Shown here piece after piece: positions 1 to 8,826 of a stretch of 64,000 nt of DNA. Source of the stretch: Neisseriaceae bacterium (GTDB taxonomy: Bacteria; Pseudomonadota; Gammaproteobacteria; Burkholderiales; UBA11063); NCBI GenBank assembly GCA_003963245.1, contig RXJX01000007.1, positions 1-64,000 on the forward strand. The letters are read 5' to 3'. The position numbers and the translations under genes are program-made. The stretch's first letter is position 1. Each line of letters starts with the position of its first letter. The notes beneath the pieces are model-generated. The model saw only the letters and a list, made by a program, of their open reading frames with translations. It was not told where the DNA came from and ran no database searches.

Positions 1-93
1 GCACCAATTGCGATGGAAGAAGGTCTACGTTTCGCTATCCGTGAGGGTGGTCGTACTGTAGGTGCTGGTGTAGTTTCTAAAATTGTTGCTTAA
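1..93 (+). CDS. tuf: Elongation factor Tu, C-terminal end (partial)
   Basis: The window opens inside this gene; the last 30 codons and a TAA stop are present. The peptide reads [17 protein letters not shown] followed by [11 protein letters not shown], the nearly invariant C-terminus of bacterial EF-Tu (beta-barrel domain 3). EF-Tu delivers aminoacyl-tRNA to the ribosome as a GTPase. The next gene is rpsJ, 16 bases downstream, the usual str-S10 junction in proteobacteria. Confidence 0.97.
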   Translation, partial: APIAMEEGLRFAIREGGRTVGAGVVSKIVA

Positions 94-109
94 TTTAAAG
101 GATTAAGAA

Positions 110-427
110 ATGACTCAACAAAGACAAAATATTCGCATTCGCCTTAAAGCTTATGATCACATTTTAATTGACCGTTCGGCTGAAGAGATTGTTGAAACTG
201 CAAAACGTACTGGTGCTATGGTTAAAGGTCCAATTCCTTTGCCAACTAAAAAAGAGCGTTTTGATTTATTGCGTTCACCACACGTGAATAAAACTTCACG
301 TGATCAACTTGAAGTTCGTACGCATTTACGTGTTATGGAAATCGTTGAACCTTCAGACAAAACTATTGATGCTTTGATGAAGCTAGACTTACCAGCTGGT
401 GTAGATGTAGAAATTAAATTAAAATAA
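110..427 (+). CDS. rpsJ: 30S ribosomal protein S10
   Basis: Full-length S10 (105 aa; family about 103), a small-subunit head protein that also binds NusB in antitermination. The core motifs [22 protein letters not shown] and [12 protein letters not shown] and the tail [11 protein letters not shown] are intact and betaproteobacterial in style. An AGGA-type ribosome-binding site (AAAGGATTAAGAA) precedes the ATG. It is cotranscribed with tuf. Unusually, a strong terminator follows immediately and rplC, the normal next gene of the S10 operon, is missing here. Confidence 0.98.
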   Translation: MTQQRQNIRIRLKAYDHILIDRSAEEIVETAKRTGAMVKGPIPLPTKKERFDLLRSPHVNKTSRDQLEVRTHLRVMEIVEPSDKTIDALMKLDLPAGVDVEIKLK

Positions 428-480
428 TTTCTTAATCGAATATAAAAACCGCGGCTTATTAAAGCCGCGGTTTTTATATT
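417..480. repeat. Direct repeat copy 1: rpsJ 3' tail plus terminator
   Basis: These 64 bases, which include the last codons and stop of rpsJ and its terminator hairpin, recur at 2881-2944 with three single-base differences (positions 430, 460 and 465 against 2894, 2924 and 2929). Both copies are in the same orientation, 2464 bases apart. Between them lies one lipoprotein gene. Confidence 0.93.
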
Positions 481-482
481 CG
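437..482 (+). terminator. Rho-independent terminator after rpsJ
   Basis: A long inverted repeat: AAAAACCGCGGCTT on the left arm and AAGCCGCGGTTTTT on the right arm, extended by the AT arms AATAT/ATATT. The run of T on both sides would let it work in both directions. It ends the tuf-rpsJ transcript 20-50 bases after the S10 stop. The remaining gap (483-680) up to the next gene holds nothing else I recognise. Confidence 0.93.
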
Positions 483-680
483 AGATAGTTTCTGATAGGC
501 ATGAACTAAAGCAATTGTTTAATGCGTATGAATAATGTTAAATATAGCTACCTCAATTGATTTGAGGTTAGCTTATAGTCCATTGGGTGAATGATCGATA
601 CTGAGCTATAAATTTGGTAATCCTAACAATTAATTCTAACATTGTTAGTAGAGAATATTTGACTGTTATGATAAATTATT

Positions 681-707
681 AAAAAAATCCCCTTTGGATA
701 GGGGATT
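681..707 (-). terminator. Terminator of the 668-aa lipoprotein gene
   Basis: Inverted repeat AATCCCC / GGGGATT with a 7-base loop. Read on the minus strand, the hairpin is followed by a run of seven T. It lies 17 bases after the stop codon of the minus-strand lipoprotein gene. Confidence 0.85.
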
Positions 708-723
708 ACTATTTCTAATTAGC

Positions 724-2730
724 TCAATTCGAAGTATAAGTTACATTTTCGAAGTTAATCGCAGGACTGTGCCCAGTCATTGCTATTGGTGCCTGAGTCC
801 CGTTATAAAATGTCTGGATAGTATAATTTGCATTATTAGGATGGGACATCGCAACTTCGTCTCCATTACTGAATAGTAATGCTTCATATAGAGTTTGTCC
901 ATTTGATCCAGTAAAGTAACCTTGCACACAATTGCTATCATTTGGAATACACATTATCATGGTATCTGCATATCCTTGATATGTTTTGTATGCGCTTGAA
1001 ATTAAATAGGCATGCTGACCATCATCTACGTAACTCCACTGACTACTTGAACCTGATCCTGATCCTATCATGTTTATACTCACTCCGCTATTGCTCGCAT
1101 CGGTAAATTGAGCACTGCCTAGCTCATTATCATAGCTATTATATACATAGTTTTGTAGTGGTGTACTTACAAAAGATATTCTTATAATACCGCTACTATC
1201 ACCTTCAGTGTCTAAATCAAACATTTGGGCTTTATTGTTAAAATTTGATTGGTCATCATAACTAGTTATTTCGTGCAAGACTTTACTTGCAGGACCAGGG
1301 ATAGAGTTGATGTTACTTACAGAGTAATTTCCATAATTATTACCGCTGCCACAACGAACATAACCATTAGAAGCTTGCAAATTATAACTGCCATTAGTAG
1401 TACTGCATATCTGTGAAACATTACTATTCGTAGTAATTACTCCTGATGTTGCTGCTTGAATGTTGGTACAACTCATGCGTAGGGTCTTACCATCCCAGCC
1501 ATATAAATTTTTATTATCTGACATACTTGCAGTTAGGTAAGTCATTGATTCGATTGTCTGATAATTAAAATTACAATTACTTTGTAAGTTGCTAGAGCTA
1601 ATGCTGCCTGCATATTGGTTAAATGCAGCTATTTTTGCTTGAGCAAACAAGCTTTGTATAAAGCCAAGTCTTGTGTTATAAGCAATCTGAATTTCAGATT
1701 CTGCGGTAGCCAAATTTGCACTACCCTCTACAGTCAATACTGGCATAATGGTAGTTTGTGCCGAAGGTGACATATTTAGATATAAGAATTCGCGGAGCTG
1801 ATCATCGCGATAAGCTTGTGCCAAGGTATTTACAATTTGAACATATTTGCTATCAAGCAACTGATCATATTGTTGCAGGTTTAAAAATATATTGCTACCG
1901 CCTGATAATGATGTAGCATTAATGAAATCTGTTAGTGAAGTATTAAGCGCAGTCGCGAGAAGGCACTGTCCATCATCGCCAGATAAATTTGGTATAGGAT
2001 GATTAGTTGCATTGCTTGCGTTATTTAAGGTGTAGTAAGCCGATGAAGAAACATCACATGAGAGTTGTTGTTCTATTACATCGAGGTTATTTGCTGAAGT
2101 AGTAGGTATGGTAAATAAAGATAGCGATGGCGAGTTATAATTATTCACATAAGTTGTCATGGCTTGTAAAGATTGATTCGTAATTGGAGCTGATGAAGTA
2201 CCAAGAAGAGCGTTCTCGGTAGCTTGAGAGCTTTCCGCATTGCTAATTGATTTGACGATAAAGTCATTAATATCTGAGTTGGCGTTGCTTACTTCCTGAA
2301 TATCTTGGTAAATTGGTTGTTGAGCTGCAATATATGCATTAGTATTTATATTTTGTGAAATAACATTTAATTCAGCATTTTCTGCAGTAATTTCGCTTTC
2401 AATTTGTGACACTCCTTGTAAGACCTGAGTTAGAGCTTGTTTATCCCATTCTGCAGAAGTTTGTGGTGTTGCGGTTCCTTTCGTAATTAGATTCCAAAAA
2501 GCAGTACCAACTCCTTGAACTATTGCATTTTCAAGATTACCAGTAACAACATCAAGTACTGCGCCACCAAGTCCTTCACCTAAAGCTTCTTCTTGAGTGC
2601 TGACTATCGAACTTGTTGCTTGAGTAGTTTGATTATTATTGCTATTACTACTTGCACCGGAATTACATGCGCTAACAGAGAGTGAAATAACTCCAGCTAA
2701 CATTAATGTATTGATTAATTGTTTTTTCAT
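724..2730 (-). CDS. Predicted lipoprotein of unknown function, 668 aa
   Basis: I do not recognise the family. The N-terminus is a lipoprotein signal peptide (MKKQ, hydrophobic segment, lipobox SVSAC with the lipidated Cys at residue 22), so the mature protein is probably anchored in a membrane facing the periplasm or outside. The mature part is rich in Asn, Ser, Gln and Thr. It has a short glycine-rich piece near residues 55-65, a largely helical-looking region to about residue 400, and a C-terminal part with several Cys and many Gly/Ser/Tyr that looks beta-rich. No enzyme motif is visible. The gene stands alone between two copies of the rpsJ tail/terminator repeat and has its own terminator, which fits an inserted or transferred cassette. 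Confidence 0.8.
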   Translation of the reverse strand: MKKQLINTLMLAGVISLSVSACNSGASSNSNNNQTTQATSSIVSTQEEALGEGLGGAVLDVVTGNLENAIVQGVGTAFWNLITKGTATPQTSAEWDKQALTQVLQGVSQIESEITAENAELNVISQNINTNAYIAAQQPIYQDIQEVSNANSDINDFIVKSISNAESSQATENALLGTSSAPITNQSLQAMTTYVNNYNSPSLSLFTIPTTSANNLDVIEQQLSCDVSSSAYYTLNNASNATNHPIPNLSGDDGQCLLATALNTSLTDFINATSLSGGSNIFLNLQQYDQLLDSKYVQIVNTLAQAYRDDQLREFLYLNMSPSAQTTIMPVLTVEGSANLATAESEIQIAYNTRLGFIQSLFAQAKIAAFNQYAGSISSSNLQSNCNFNYQTIESMTYLTASMSDNKNLYGWDGKTLRMSCTNIQAATSGVITTNSNVSQICSTTNGSYNLQASNGYVRCGSGNNYGNYSVSNINSIPGPASKVLHEITSYDDQSNFNNKAQMFDLDTEGDSSGIIRISFVSTPLQNYVYNSYDNELGSAQFTDASNSGVSINMIGSGSGSSSQWSYVDDGQHAYLISSAYKTYQGYADTMIMCIPNDSNCVQGYFTGSNGQTLYEALLFSNGDEVAMSHPNNANYTIQTFYNGTQAPIAMTGHSPAINFENVTYTSN

Positions 2731-2880
2731 GGTACGCTCCTAGATAAATTAGTACTAAGATAAGCAACTCTTATCTGTCATGGCGCTATATTATCATTTC
2801 GATTATGTACATGGTTTCCCATATATGCATAGCTAATTCCCATTTTTGCGATACAGGTTAAGGTTAAGTTGGTGGCGCGC

Positions 2881-2944
2881 AATTAAAATAATTCCTTAAT
2901 CGAATATAAAAACCGCGGCTTATCAAAGTCGCGGTTTTTATATT
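2881..2944. repeat. Direct repeat copy 2: rpsJ tail plus terminator hairpin
   Basis: Second copy of the 64-base unit at 417-480 (61 of 64 identical). The homology starts abruptly inside what would be the last S10 codons (AATTAAAATAA) with no more of rpsJ before it. The hairpin (GAATATAAAAACCGCGGC with its partner) keeps pairing apart from one G-T pair. It lies 8 bases past the stop of the minus-strand DUF1554 gene, so it probably now serves as that gene's terminator. Confidence 0.92.
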
Positions 2945-2952
2945 ATTAAAGC

Positions 2953-4107
2953 TTATTGTTGAACGCAAATTAAGCCATTAATCCAAGTTGAAGAAATACT
3001 AACTAATGCACTTTCAGCGCATGAACGATTACCAGCAGCAATTTGGGTTAGTGTTAATGTTGGGGTAGAAAATGATGGTATGTTTGAAAATTGATTTCCA
3101 ACATTACCTGTGCCAATATTAGAGCTATTATCCCAATAGCTTGTAGTTCCTCCGTTCAACGTTGAACATAATCCTGTATTGGTGAGAGATGTCGGTGGGT
3201 ACATAGTCCATACTCCAGACAATCCAGTCCACTGAAAGGCTATTCCATAATCTATAGTAAAATTACCGGGTAGATAAACTAGTGCACTTAATGAAGGTTG
3301 GGTTATTGATGGCGTGAGGTAATCTGGAATAAAGGTATAAATTCCTGACTCATTTGTAATTATTGATACTTCATTATTGGTATTTCTATATGCCGCTCTT
3401 GGTTTTAGTACCCAATCAATATTTTCATTTATACCTTCAAATATACAGTCAGCAGAGTAACATGCCTGACGATTTACTCCATCAACGATCATTGCTTTAT
3501 AGTTTGCATTTGTTAGTGATGCTGGCTTTGATTCATCATGGTTACAAAGGTAATCAGCACCTGCTACTCCATTATTTATTCCTGATGCTCCTTTATTTAT
3601 TGCCTGACCAAGTAGATCGCCAGTATAGCCATTTATACCATTATGAGCAAAATAGATTGTGTATGGGTTAATTACTTGTAATTGTAATTGATTTTGGCTA
3701 AGTTGAATATTCCCACTATTATGAAAAATAAGTGTTGTATATCCTAGAGGTGTGCTTGATTCTTGAGTGGCGGTAGTGATTGTAAATATACAACTTTCAT
3801 CGGCATTTCTTAAACGACATTGATTTGGTTGACTACTGATATTGATATTATCATTTGGGTTACTGGTTTCTAATGTTACAATTTGTGTTTGTTCGGTATT
3901 TTTGTCTAAAATTGCTTGTATTGTTACAGCTCCACCAGCACGAGTTACGCTTGTAGCCGACAGTGCCGAAATATTTATTATCGCAGGTGTTGGTGTTGGT
4001 GTTTTATAAATTACTGTACCACCACTACCACAACTTATTAATAAGTTGCTCAGAGTGTATAATATTATAGATTTTACGATTAGAGCTTTAGTTAGTTTAT
4101 TATGCAT
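2953..4107 (-). CDS. DUF1554-domain lipoprotein
   Basis: 384 aa. Lipoprotein signal with lipobox LLISC (Cys26) and a CGSGG start of the mature chain, then a short Thr/Pro linker. Residues about 45-148 look like an immunoglobulin-like or BACON-type beta domain (alternating hydrophobics, SNPNDNINI). From about 150 to the end the sequence matches my memory of DUF1554, a domain common in Leptospira surface lipoproteins: GVAGADYLCN, YKAMIVDGVNRQAC, ENIDWVLKP and later WTGL and CSTLNGGT. The conserved Cys suggest disulfides, hence an exported location. Function unknown; possibly a surface adhesin-like protein (inference). Confidence 0.8.
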   Translation of the reverse strand: MHNKLTKALIVKSIILYTLSNLLISCGSGGTVIYKTPTPTPAIINISALSATSVTRAGGAVTIQAILDKNTEQTQIVTLETSNPNDNINISSQPNQCRLRNADESCIFTITTATQESSTPLGYTTLIFHNSGNIQLSQNQLQLQVINPYTIYFAHNGINGYTGDLLGQAINKGASGINNGVAGADYLCNHDESKPASLTNANYKAMIVDGVNRQACYSADCIFEGINENIDWVLKPRAAYRNTNNEVSIITNESGIYTFIPDYLTPSITQPSLSALVYLPGNFTIDYGIAFQWTGLSGVWTMYPPTSLTNTGLCSTLNGGTTSYWDNSSNIGTGNVGNQFSNIPSFSTPTLTLTQIAAGNRSCAESALVSISSTWINGLICVQQ

Positions 4108-4247
4108 GCTTTACCTCAATGTGTTAATTAATAATTATCTGAAGTATAACATGATAAAAATTGAAAAGCATATGACAAAAAGTGAATAAATATTATTCAT
4201 TTTCTTATAACTGAGAGCTTAATATTTTGATGTGATTTAATAAAAAT

Positions 4248-5141
4248 CTATGATTTTTTAAAGCACTCTTCAATGAACTCCGTAAAAACATGTTGTAAAG
4301 CGCTGCAAGTAAGTGATGGGCGAATTAAGTAACAAGAAATTTCACGAAAAGACCACTCCGGTAAAATTTTAACCAACTCTCCTCTGTTTAATTCTTCTTG
4401 GATTACAGAGTCCCATGCCGTTACTAACATATCGCCAGAATGTGCTAGTTCTCCAATATGAATCAAGTTATCAATATATATCCTTGGGTGTTTAATTCGA
4501 CCTTGAATTTTTTCACCAGTTATTAAATTAGTTGCAACAAAGTCATCAATTGTTACTCCATCAAGTGTTAAGTAGCCAATTGTTGAATATTTAATAGCTT
4601 TTTCTATTGTTGTAATAGGTTCTCGTTGTTTTATAAAGTCAGGCGTAGCATACAGCTGTAGATTGTATTTCTTTAGTAGGATACTTGTATTATTTTTAGA
4701 CTTTGGTGGCGTAATCGTTACCGCTATATCCACACCTTCTTGAAGTAATTCAATATTGCTTGTTTGGTATGAGACAATCAAATCTATTAGTGGATATTTT
4801 TCCAAAAATTTACTAAGAAATGGAGAAATAATGTTTTTAGAGATTACAATTGGTAACGTAACTCGAAGTACACCTTTTAAGCTGCTTTGTTTTGTCCGAA
4901 TTTCGTGAATCGATTCATTAAGGTAAACTTCATGGTGCTTAAACTTATCGTATAGTAATTTTCCTGCTTCAGTTATACGAACATTATTACGATAGCGTAA
5001 TAGTAATTTAACTTCAAGCTCATCTTCAAGTGATTTTACTCTTCGGCTAAGTGTTGGTTGCGAAATACCACTGACTATAGCTAATTTTGAAAATGATCCA
5101 ACCTCTACAAGCTTGATAAATAAAATAATATTGTCATACAT
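4248..5141 (-). CDS. LysR-family transcriptional regulator
   Basis: 297 aa, the standard LysR length. Residues about 3-60 form the winged helix-turn-helix (GSFSKLAIVSGISQPTLSRRVKSLEDEL), followed by a linker helix and the periplasmic-binding-like effector domain (LRVTLPIVISKNIISPFL, IDLIVSYQT, VDIAVTI). The effector cannot be named from sequence. It is transcribed away from the exported 795-aa protein gene across a 509-base gap; LysR proteins often control the divergent neighbour, so that gene is its most likely target (inference). Confidence 0.9.
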   Translation of the reverse strand: MYDNIILFIKLVEVGSFSKLAIVSGISQPTLSRRVKSLEDELEVKLLLRYRNNVRITEAGKLLYDKFKHHEVYLNESIHEIRTKQSSLKGVLRVTLPIVISKNIISPFLSKFLEKYPLIDLIVSYQTSNIELLQEGVDIAVTITPPKSKNNTSILLKKYNLQLYATPDFIKQREPITTIEKAIKYSTIGYLTLDGVTIDDFVATNLITGEKIQGRIKHPRIYIDNLIHIGELAHSGDMLVTAWDSVIQEELNRGELVKILPEWSFREISCYLIRPSLTCSALQHVFTEFIEECFKKS

Positions 5142-5650
5142 AATGTGTTCTTATGAAGATTTAAAAGCTAAACATATATTGAATAATAGCATATTTAGTT
5201 TACTTATTCAGAGATTACATTCTTAATTCCTGAGTTCAAGTGCGAAATGCACAAATTAATATTTTCCGCTGCTTAGCGGGAATAAGTTTTTTGTTTATGC
5301 TATTGTAATCTTGAGTGTTTTTGGTGATCCATAATTCACCATTTTAACAGAATTGATTGAAACGATGTCTATGAATCACACAATTAATATTTAATTTCTA
5401 TCCTCATCCTTAGACTTTTAAAGTGTTGCTTATGTAGGATGTTACAACATTAAATATAAAAGAAGAATAGCATATTAGAATTATGAAATGTGGTGTAATT
5501 GATATTATTAATGCGTATCCGTATGTTATTCTTCGGTGGCGATGGCGAATAGACCAAATCATCTATTGTTATAAACGAATTAACCATCTATAATCTTACA
5601 TTAGAAACAAGCAATTTAGCTGAAACTAACCTTTTATAGGACTCCCAATT
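5142..5650. other. Intergenic region between divergent lysR and the exported-protein gene
   Basis: 509 bases with no convincing ORF. It should contain both divergent promoters. Two hairpins stand out on the plus strand: TTCCGCT-GCTT-AGCGGGAA near 5264-5282 followed by TAAGTTTTTTG, which resembles a terminator although no plus-strand gene precedes it, and GGTGA-8-TCACC near 5321-5338. A short untranslated transcript ending at the first hairpin is possible but unproven. Nothing else recognised. Confidence 0.5.
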
Positions 5651-8038
5651 ATGAGTAGCTTTAATAAATCTAAAACAATTATGGTGACGCTGCTAACATG
5701 CGCCACATTTGGTGCTCACGCAGCGTGGTGGGATTCATGGAAATCTGCCGGCGATGATGGCAACGTCAATACTCAAGGAAATGCCGCTGCTGCAGCGAAT
5801 AAGGGAAAAACACCGCAAGCGGTTAATAAATCCTATGTTGGACTGTTTAATCAAACAAATAGCATTTTAACTTCTGCGGTGCTGAAAGACAAAGCTGGTA
5901 ACGCTTTATATACTAGTACCGCTGGTCGCACCTGTGCCGTGGGTGCAGTATGCTGGTTACGTGTACCACCGGGATTGATGAAAAAGGGCAATACTTTTTT
6001 CTTCTACAGCAATAACAAGCTGGTTTCGGCATATATGATAGATAACCAGCCAATAAATGCCCCACTATATAATATCGGCGCAAATATGGATAGTTTGGGT
6101 GTCTATGTATTGAGTAAAATCCGCACAGTTAATCCTAAAGTAACATACACTCGAGTAGATAATGATATTCAAACTACCACGCTCAGTGCAACCCCGTATC
6201 AAGAATTGGCGGATTACTATCTTGATTTAATGGGTAATGCCAAAGACAGTAGCGCTCAGGAAACTAAAGTGATTGAATCACTGGCGGATCAATTTGCCAA
6301 AAACATTCCTATTCCGGCTAACTCAGCAACGCCACGCTTGAGCAGCAAAAAACCGGTCATGGCAAAAGCACCACAAAAAGCAACAACCAAATTAACGCTA
6401 AAGTCTTCAGCACCTAATTCTCCAGATGCTAGCAGCAGTCCACTTTGTTCCGACACGTTGCGATCATCGATGGGGTGGCTATCTTTGATTCCAATGATTG
6501 GTGATGTAGTAAAAACTGCGGCTGAGACGGCTCAGAGTGCATCATGCCCAAGTGCGGATCAGGATGTAAAAGATATTATGGCAAATCAGTTTAACCGAGT
6601 AAATGCTAAGCTTGATGATATTAGAACTCAGCTCACAGAACTGGAAAATCAGCTAAAAACTTTTGAACAAGACTATAAAACCGATAAATTATCAGATCAG
6701 AAAACTGGAGTTGACAAACTGGATGATCAGTTTACAATTTGGCGCGATCAATATCAGCAAGCTCTACTTATTTCCGTTGGTGCGGATGGAAAACCGCGCA
6801 ATAGCATCAATGAGATAATTTCTTCTTTTAGTTCTTTTGACGCAGCGATGAAAAAGAATCCTAAACTAGCAGAATTTCTGGATCGACTTTATGATAACAA
6901 CAGCGAATATCAGGCCGTTGTAGATTTAGCACACTCAGAGAATTTTACAACTGCCAGAATAACTAAGTTGTGCGGTAGTACTGACACCATTGCAGGAAAT
7001 GTTTTTGACATCCGAGCAATGTGTAATGCAACGGTAATTCAAATGTATAGTAGAAATATATTGTTAGAAAAACAAATGGAGTATGCATCTAGCGATGTTG
7101 ACAAAGTATATGCACTGGATAACCGTAGTGATAAAGTGAAAAAATGGATGACCATTCCTGAGACCCGTTTCACAGCTTGGGTTAACAATATTGAGAATAT
7201 GAACCCAGAAAAAGCAATTGTCCGTCCGGTTCAAACAAATGAGCCAGTTTACAATTTGGCTGATAATTTAATTGCCAAAGGCTTTCAGGTAACCGGCTGG
7301 TATCCTCAAGCAGATAAGCGCTATCTGACAGTTGAATATCCTCTGGCAACTAATAAACATTCAGTGACTAAATCGAAGTACGCTTATCAACAGCCAACTC
7401 GAGATGGCAGCACTATTAGCTATGGTAATAATAAAGTTGATGATAAGATAGTTAATGTCATGGGTGTGCCTGTCCCGGAGCGCTTCTTTACTGCAGGCGG
7501 TGCTGATTATCGTGACAATAATGCGTTTCCTTGGGCTGAACATGATAATGGTATCACCGCCAATTCTGTTGATCCCATTTCTAATGCTGATTTTTTTGTA
7601 GACCATAACGCTACTGATTTCAGCTTAAGTGCATTTGGATTTTCCCCTGATGTAAATTATAACAAGAATAGTATGATTTCTCATAATTATGGTTTTGCCG
7701 AAGGAGAAAGAGAAATATTTGTTGACTATGGTTCACATGGGTATCGTTTAAACTACCCGAGAGATGATTTCAGTAAAATTGGTAGTGGTGCATTTTTTAC
7801 CTTTATGCGCTTCACTTACACAGACGGTTTTAATTATGTCTTTGCTGTAAAAACTTGGTTGAGAGATTATGATAATGTTGGTAGAGAGATAAACGCTGCA
7901 ACACAGTGTATGACCAATGATTGTACTATTGAGCGCAGCATTGGAACTTTAGGTCGGTTGAAATTTAAGAATGGTCCAACAGAGGTATATTGGGGGCTGA
8001 AAGATACTATTCTTAGATGGGATCTTACAATTAAATAA
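5651..8038 (+). CDS. Exported protein of unknown function, 795 aa
   Basis: Family not recognised. It has a Sec signal peptide (basic start, hydrophobic TIMVTLLTCATFGAHA, probable cleavage after residue 24). Domains by eye: a beta-looking N-terminal part (about 60-170, with a Cys pair at 95/101); a Lys/Ala/Pro/Ser-rich linker (220-262); a hydrophobic segment around 273-290 (MGWLSLIPMIGDVV) between two Cys; then a predicted coiled coil (about 305-345, NRVNAKLDDIRTQLTELENQ); a helical middle; and an aromatic-rich C-terminal domain from about 500 (WYPQADKRYLTVEYP, YRLNYPRDD). Hydrophobic hairpin plus coiled coil is an arrangement seen in some pore-forming toxins, but this is only a resemblance. 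AGGACT precedes the ATG. Confidence 0.8.
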   Translation: MSSFNKSKTIMVTLLTCATFGAHAAWWDSWKSAGDDGNVNTQGNAAAAANKGKTPQAVNKSYVGLFNQTNSILTSAVLKDKAGNALYTSTAGRTCAVGAVCWLRVPPGLMKKGNTFFFYSNNKLVSAYMIDNQPINAPLYNIGANMDSLGVYVLSKIRTVNPKVTYTRVDNDIQTTTLSATPYQELADYYLDLMGNAKDSSAQETKVIESLADQFAKNIPIPANSATPRLSSKKPVMAKAPQKATTKLTLKSSAPNSPDASSSPLCSDTLRSSMGWLSLIPMIGDVVKTAAETAQSASCPSADQDVKDIMANQFNRVNAKLDDIRTQLTELENQLKTFEQDYKTDKLSDQKTGVDKLDDQFTIWRDQYQQALLISVGADGKPRNSINEIISSFSSFDAAMKKNPKLAEFLDRLYDNNSEYQAVVDLAHSENFTTARITKLCGSTDTIAGNVFDIRAMCNATVIQMYSRNILLEKQMEYASSDVDKVYALDNRSDKVKKWMTIPETRFTAWVNNIENMNPEKAIVRPVQTNEPVYNLADNLIAKGFQVTGWYPQADKRYLTVEYPLATNKHSVTKSKYAYQQPTRDGSTISYGNNKVDDKIVNVMGVPVPERFFTAGGADYRDNNAFPWAEHDNGITANSVDPISNADFFVDHNATDFSLSAFGFSPDVNYNKNSMISHNYGFAEGEREIFVDYGSHGYRLNYPRDDFSKIGSGAFFTFMRFTYTDGFNYVFAVKTWLRDYDNVGREINAATQCMTNDCTIERSIGTLGRLKFKNGPTEVYWGLKDTILRWDLTIK

Positions 8039-8054
8039 CTTAGCCAATCAACTT

Positions 8055-8088
8055 ATAAAGAACCACGCAGCAATGCGTGGTTCTTTAT
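8055..8088. terminator. Bidirectional terminator
   Basis: Perfect 15-base stem: ATAAAGAACCACGCA and TGCGTGGTTCTTTAT with a 4-base loop, A-rich on one side and T-rich on the other. It lies between the convergent exported-protein gene and the beta-repeat lipoprotein gene, so it can end both transcripts. Confidence 0.9.
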
Positions 8089-8136
8089 AGTTTTAATTTC
8101 TTTAAAGCAGAGTCTAAGTGTTAAAATCCAGTAGTG

Positions 8137-8727
8137 CTATTCCTGCTTCATTGTTCCATTAATCAGCTGACCTTTAAAGGTAGCTTTATTTTTTAATACT
8201 AATAATCCATTTGATTCAGCAAAACCAATATCGCCTTTAACAGTTGAGTGATTGATTACAATCGTACTTTGATTACGACTCGTGCTGATAATATTACCAA
8301 TAACTTTACTACCTTGATTTAATTCCAGCTGAGTTCCGTTAAATTCAATCCCTTTGGCAAAATAGCTATCGTTACTGATTAAGTTTCCACCGATTTTAAG
8401 TGTGTCTTTATATGTTGAGTCATTACTAATCAGGTTTCCGCCAACCACGCCATCATCTTTAACCGTTACTTTGGTTAAAATTGCATCACTTTCAATATTC
8501 ATGTTTTTCATGACCGTCAACTTGCTGCCAGTAAAGCTTCCACCAATAGTTAATGCTTCAAATTTATCATTACTTAAAACTTGGCTACCATCTGAAATAG
8601 TTGCAGGGCCAACGCCATCGCCACTAGCTTCTGCTGTTGACTTATTTCCACCTAAAATAGTCGCGCAGCTGCTTAGACTTAAAATTAGTGTTGCGATTAG
8701 GGGCAAGTTTTTAATATTGAATTTCAT
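8137..8727 (-). CDS. Lipoprotein with beta-solenoid-like repeats
   Basis: 196 aa. Lipobox LSSC (Cys21) after a short signal peptide. From about residue 50 to the end the chain is made of short hydrophobic/Gly/Asn repeats, including the phrase GGNLISNDS twice about 18 residues apart and GNIIST, GDIGF, GQLING later. This periodicity is typical of right-handed beta-solenoids and resembles bactofilin/polymer-forming domains, here anchored as a lipoprotein instead of cytoplasmic. The exact family is uncertain. It is convergent with the exported protein gene and divergent from uxaC, with which it shares a 99-base promoter gap. Confidence 0.75.
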   Translation of the reverse strand: MKFNIKNLPLIATLILSLSSCATILGGNKSTAEASGDGVGPATISDGSQVLSNDKFEALTIGGSFTGSKLTVMKNMNIESDAILTKVTVKDDGVVGGNLISNDSTYKDTLKIGGNLISNDSYFAKGIEFNGTQLELNQGSKVIGNIISTSRNQSTIVINHSTVKGDIGFAESNGLLVLKNKATFKGQLINGTMKQE

Positions 8728-8826
8728 TCTTTGTCTCTCGAGTTAAATTTAATTCCGTTATTATAACTGGAGTGGTTTTATTTTGTAGTATAATCAATTC
8801 TAAATATATTCGTCTAAGGAGACATA

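Noticed and set aside
694..876. 60-codon plus-strand frame
   Set aside because: Starts in the terminator and runs antisense to the end of the 668-aa lipoprotein gene; no support.
3363..3671. 102-codon plus-strand frame
   Set aside because: Lies wholly inside the DUF1554 lipoprotein gene on the other strand; odd composition and no start signal.
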